Below, one piece after another: positions 61,941 through 64,000 of a DNA stretch of 64,000 bases (the first letter of the stretch is position 1; each line of letters opens with the position of its first letter). The notes beneath the pieces were generated by a model. It saw only the letters and a program-made list of their open reading frames with translations. It did not search any database and had not been told where the DNA came from. The stretch is from Chryseobacterium sp. OSA05B (GTDB lineage Bacteria > Bacteroidota > Bacteroidia > Flavobacteriales > Weeksellaceae): NCBI RefSeq assembly GCF_019970065.1, contig NZ_JAHXYH010000001.1, positions 1,178,001-1,242,000 on the forward strand, read 5' to 3'. The position numbers and the translations under genes are program-made.

Positions 61941-63374
61941 TTAGTTGATATCCCAGAATATTTTTGTGGTCAGCTTATCACCGCCAATTGCAGCACTTGC
62001 AGCAGCACTATTAGTACCGTTAGTTGTAGCTTCTGCAGGAGGATACTGAAGTCTTACCGGAACTTTTCCACCGGCATTCGGAATCGCAGTAACAGGAGCA
62101 ACTAATTGAGGGTAGTCTAATCTTCTGTAGAAATTCCAGGAAGTTACCGCTTGGTTATACATTGCTACCCAAGCCTGCTCTCCGATTGACTTTTTCCAAT
62201 TTGACGGATCATATGGATGGGCTATTAAATAGGCTGGAGCATCTGAAGCTTTCCCCCAGTCCGTAAAAGAAGAGGTAACTGCATTGTTGTATAGGGTAGC
62301 AGGAGCACCTCCAATTCCCCATCTTGCAGCTGCTTCAGCAAGATAAAATTTCACTTCCGTGGAGCTTAAAAGAGTTCCCGCTGTAGTAGCTTCTCTGGTG
62401 AAAGTTCCAGGTTTTGAAAAGCTGGCGAAAGCTCCAGGAGCACCAATCACTTGTCCAATATATTGACCTCCGATTGGTCCTCTGTAATAAACACTAATTC
62501 TTGTATCAGCTGTGTTTTTCATGTAATCAACTAATGTCTTTCCAGCAATAAAGTCATTTCTGGAAGTCACTTCCTGATAGACCGGATTTTCATTTGGTGA
62601 AGAATTCAAATACTTAAATGTACAATCATCATCTGGTGAAGACATTACACCACCAGCGATCGCCTGGTTTACTGTAGTCTGTGCTAAACTTGGATTAACA
62701 TCTGCCAAAGCTATTCCTAATTTAAGCAGTAGTGAATTCCCAAATTTTTTCCATTGTACAATATCTCCTTTGTAAAATACATCTCCATTTCCAAAAGAGT
62801 CTGAAGCTGTAGACAAGTTATTTATATCGGTGTTTAATCTTGAAATGAGTGATGTATAAACATCCGCCGCTTTATCATATTTAGGAAGTGGGTAAGACTC
62901 TATATCTAAAGCCTGTGTGTAAGGAATGTCTCCATAAGTATCCACCAGAACCTGGAATGTATACACCTGCATTATATCAATCATTGCCAATTGATTTTTC
63001 TTTATACCAGGCCAGGTTGCAGTTTCCTGAAGAGTGGGAACGTATGCTTCAATAATTCTTCTCGCCTGATCTAAATTCTTTAATGTATTTACATAGGTAT
63101 CCGTCCAAACATTATTAGATACATTTCTATTTGTAAAATCGTAATTACTTTCATTTACATAAATAGTCTCTTGCCAGTACTGCATGGTCAGCCTAAAGTT
63201 GTTTTCATTAACACTAGGCGTTGTCATATAATCACTTAATTCTTTCTGAGCGAATGTTATTAATCCCTCAGGAGTTGTATTATATGATGCGTGTGGGTCT
63301 GTATTTACATCATCACTTGTCGAACATCCAACGAACAACATAGCGACTAACGATGTTACTATATATTTTTTCAT
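61941..63374 (-). CDS. SusD/RagB-family outer-membrane lipoprotein
   Basis: 477 aa with a lipoprotein signal (MKKYIVTSLVAMLFVGCSTSDD, Cys17). The sequence follows the second SusD subfamily (SusD-like_2): FRLTMQYWQETIYVNESNYDF, NQLAMIDIMQVYTFQVLVDTYGDIPYTQALD read in parts, KFYLAEAAARWG and the C-terminal SWNFYRRLDYPQL. SusD-type lipoproteins cap the SusC barrel and capture sugars or peptides for TonB-driven import. The start lies 6 bp after the SusC stop. The nutrient is unknown. Confidence 0.93.
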   Translation of the reverse strand: MKKYIVTSLVAMLFVGCSTSDDVNTDPHASYNTTPEGLITFAQKELSDYMTTPSVNENNFRLTMQYWQETIYVNESNYDFTNRNVSNNVWTDTYVNTLKNLDQARRIIEAYVPTLQETATWPGIKKNQLAMIDIMQVYTFQVLVDTYGDIPYTQALDIESYPLPKYDKAADVYTSLISRLNTDINNLSTASDSFGNGDVFYKGDIVQWKKFGNSLLLKLGIALADVNPSLAQTTVNQAIAGGVMSSPDDDCTFKYLNSSPNENPVYQEVTSRNDFIAGKTLVDYMKNTADTRISVYYRGPIGGQYIGQVIGAPGAFASFSKPGTFTREATTAGTLLSSTEVKFYLAEAAARWGIGGAPATLYNNAVTSSFTDWGKASDAPAYLIAHPYDPSNWKKSIGEQAWVAMYNQAVTSWNFYRRLDYPQLVAPVTAIPNAGGKVPVRLQYPPAEATTNGTNSAAASAAIGGDKLTTKIFWDIN

Positions 63375-63380
63375 ATTTTC

Positions 63381-64000
63381 TTAAAAATTAATTTTTACAT
63401 TAAACGATATGTTTCTTGTAGTCGGAAGCGGACCTGATTGATACCCTTGAATATTTCCCGCTGAAAGACCTGCTTCAGGATCTGAATAAGGAAGGTTTTT
63501 ATGAATGATCCAAAGATTATTACCGATTAAGCTCATAGACATTCCCTGTATAAATTTAGAATTAAAGAAATCCTTATCAAATCTATAAGTGATTGCTACC
63601 TCTCTAAGTTTTACAAAACTTGCATCATAAATATATGCAGCTCCAGGAAGGTCTGTTCCCAAAACCTGGCTGGATCTTGATTTGTCTAATCTTATTGTAT
63701 TTGTAATAAATTGCCCTGGATTATTTGGGTCAGCCATTACACCTGGTAAAATGGTACCACCACCGTTAGCTAATGTATTTCTTATCGGATTACCCAAATC
63801 ATTCATTCCTACTGAATCAGGATAAATACCGGTTCCATAACCATAGAACTGGTCTAGTGAATATACATGTCCACCTTGTCTCCAGTCAATTAAGAAGTTT
63901 AATGAAAGGTTTTTGTAGTTTATCGTATTATTTAGCCCCGCGCTCCATCTGGCCTGAAAACTTCCCTGATTGAATACTGCTTTATCTGTTACCAAATAAG
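63381..64000 (-). CDS. SusC/RagA TonB-dependent transporter, C-terminal part (5' end outside window)
   Basis: About 206 residues of the barrel C-terminus; the frame runs off the window. Motifs typical of SusC ends: FQARWSAGLNNTINYKNLSLNFLIDWRQGGHVYS, AAYIYDASFVKLREVAITYRF (read in parts), NLWIIHKNLPYSDPEAGLSAGNIQGYQSGPLPTTR and the final NISFNVKINF. It pairs with the SusD protein downstream. No substrate can be inferred without the N-terminal half and neighbouring enzymes. Confidence 0.95.
   Translation of the reverse strand, partial: YLVTDKAVFNQGSFQARWSAGLNNTINYKNLSLNFLIDWRQGGHVYSLDQFYGYGTGIYPDSVGMNDLGNPIRNTLANGGGTILPGVMADPNNPGQFITNTIRLDKSRSSQVLGTDLPGAAYIYDASFVKLREVAITYRFDKDFFNSKFIQGMSMSLIGNNLWIIHKNLPYSDPEAGLSAGNIQGYQSGPLPTTRNISFNVKINF

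Overview
The window looks like chromosomal DNA of a Flavobacteriia member of the Bacteroidota, most likely Chryseobacterium or a close Weeksellaceae relative. The evidence is a moderately AT-rich sequence, promoter -7 elements of the Bacteroidota form TAnnTTTG (several paired with TTG 18-19 bp upstream), a SusC/SusD pair, a GLPGLI-family protein, a TamB/TamL pair with a lipoprotein TamL, a fused CcoNO oxidase with a monoheme CcoP, and a class II HMG-CoA reductase. The species assignment is inference; family calls come from motif recognition, not database searches.

Layout. 0-5.4 kb: a truncated carboxypeptidase-regulatory/alpha-beta hydrolase fusion, a deoxynucleotidase, an ABC-F ATPase and a Gfo/Idh/MocA oxidoreductase. 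5.6-11.5 kb: a siderophore-type TonB receptor with a PepSY-like membrane protein, an outer-membrane barrel protein, a 1-Cys peroxiredoxin, MscS and a Cys-rich small protein. 11.8-18.3 kb (all minus): sucC, a ClC channel, then a run of small secreted or membrane proteins led by HMG-CoA reductase, including a 55-aa membrane protein joined to both neighbours by one-base stop/start overlaps. 18.4-22.2 kb: a nucleic-acid neighbourhood (radical-SAM/UDG-link protein, its DUF4130 partner, an AlkC-like HEAT protein, an HxlR regulator) around a gene-free AT-rich stretch with three identical DnaA-box-like sites, a candidate replication origin. 22.3-32.2 kb: DUF4846 lipoprotein, pfkA-gapA, a duplicated-leader locus with a 63-aa ORF, a LuxR-type regulator, an MpaB-family oxygenase, recA and htpG. 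32.4-35.7 kb: a four-gene membrane operon (GIDE/BAM protein, LemA, small membrane protein, DUF3592) followed by an XRE regulator. 36-41 kb (minus): hydrolase, alkyltransferase-like protein with Ala at the Cys site, bacterial deoxyhypusine-synthase-like enzyme, Gre-family factor, ArfB and MenE. 41.1-41.5 kb: two tandem tRNA-Gln(UUG) genes, each with its own promoter and terminator. 41.6-47.8 kb: secreted agmatine-deiminase-family enzyme, AraC/GyrI regulator, GLPGLI protein, amino-acid permease, and an AT-rich accessory patch with a putative phage abortive-infection protein and an XRE regulator. 48-60 kb: cbb3 oxidase, then tamB-tamL-yihY. 60-64 kb: argS and the 3' part of a SusC/SusD operon.

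Central functions are glycolysis/TCA (pfkA, gapA, sucC), recombination and proteostasis (recA, htpG), ribosome rescue (arfB), menaquinone and respiration (menE, ccoNO, ccoP), mevalonate synthesis and outer-membrane biogenesis. The noncoding DNA is unusually structured: at least three copies of a roughly 130-160 bp element with purine-rich left and pyrimidine-rich right arms, plus several other hairpin, GC-rich and degenerate dispersed repeats. No CRISPR array, rRNA gene, integrase or insertion sequence was seen.
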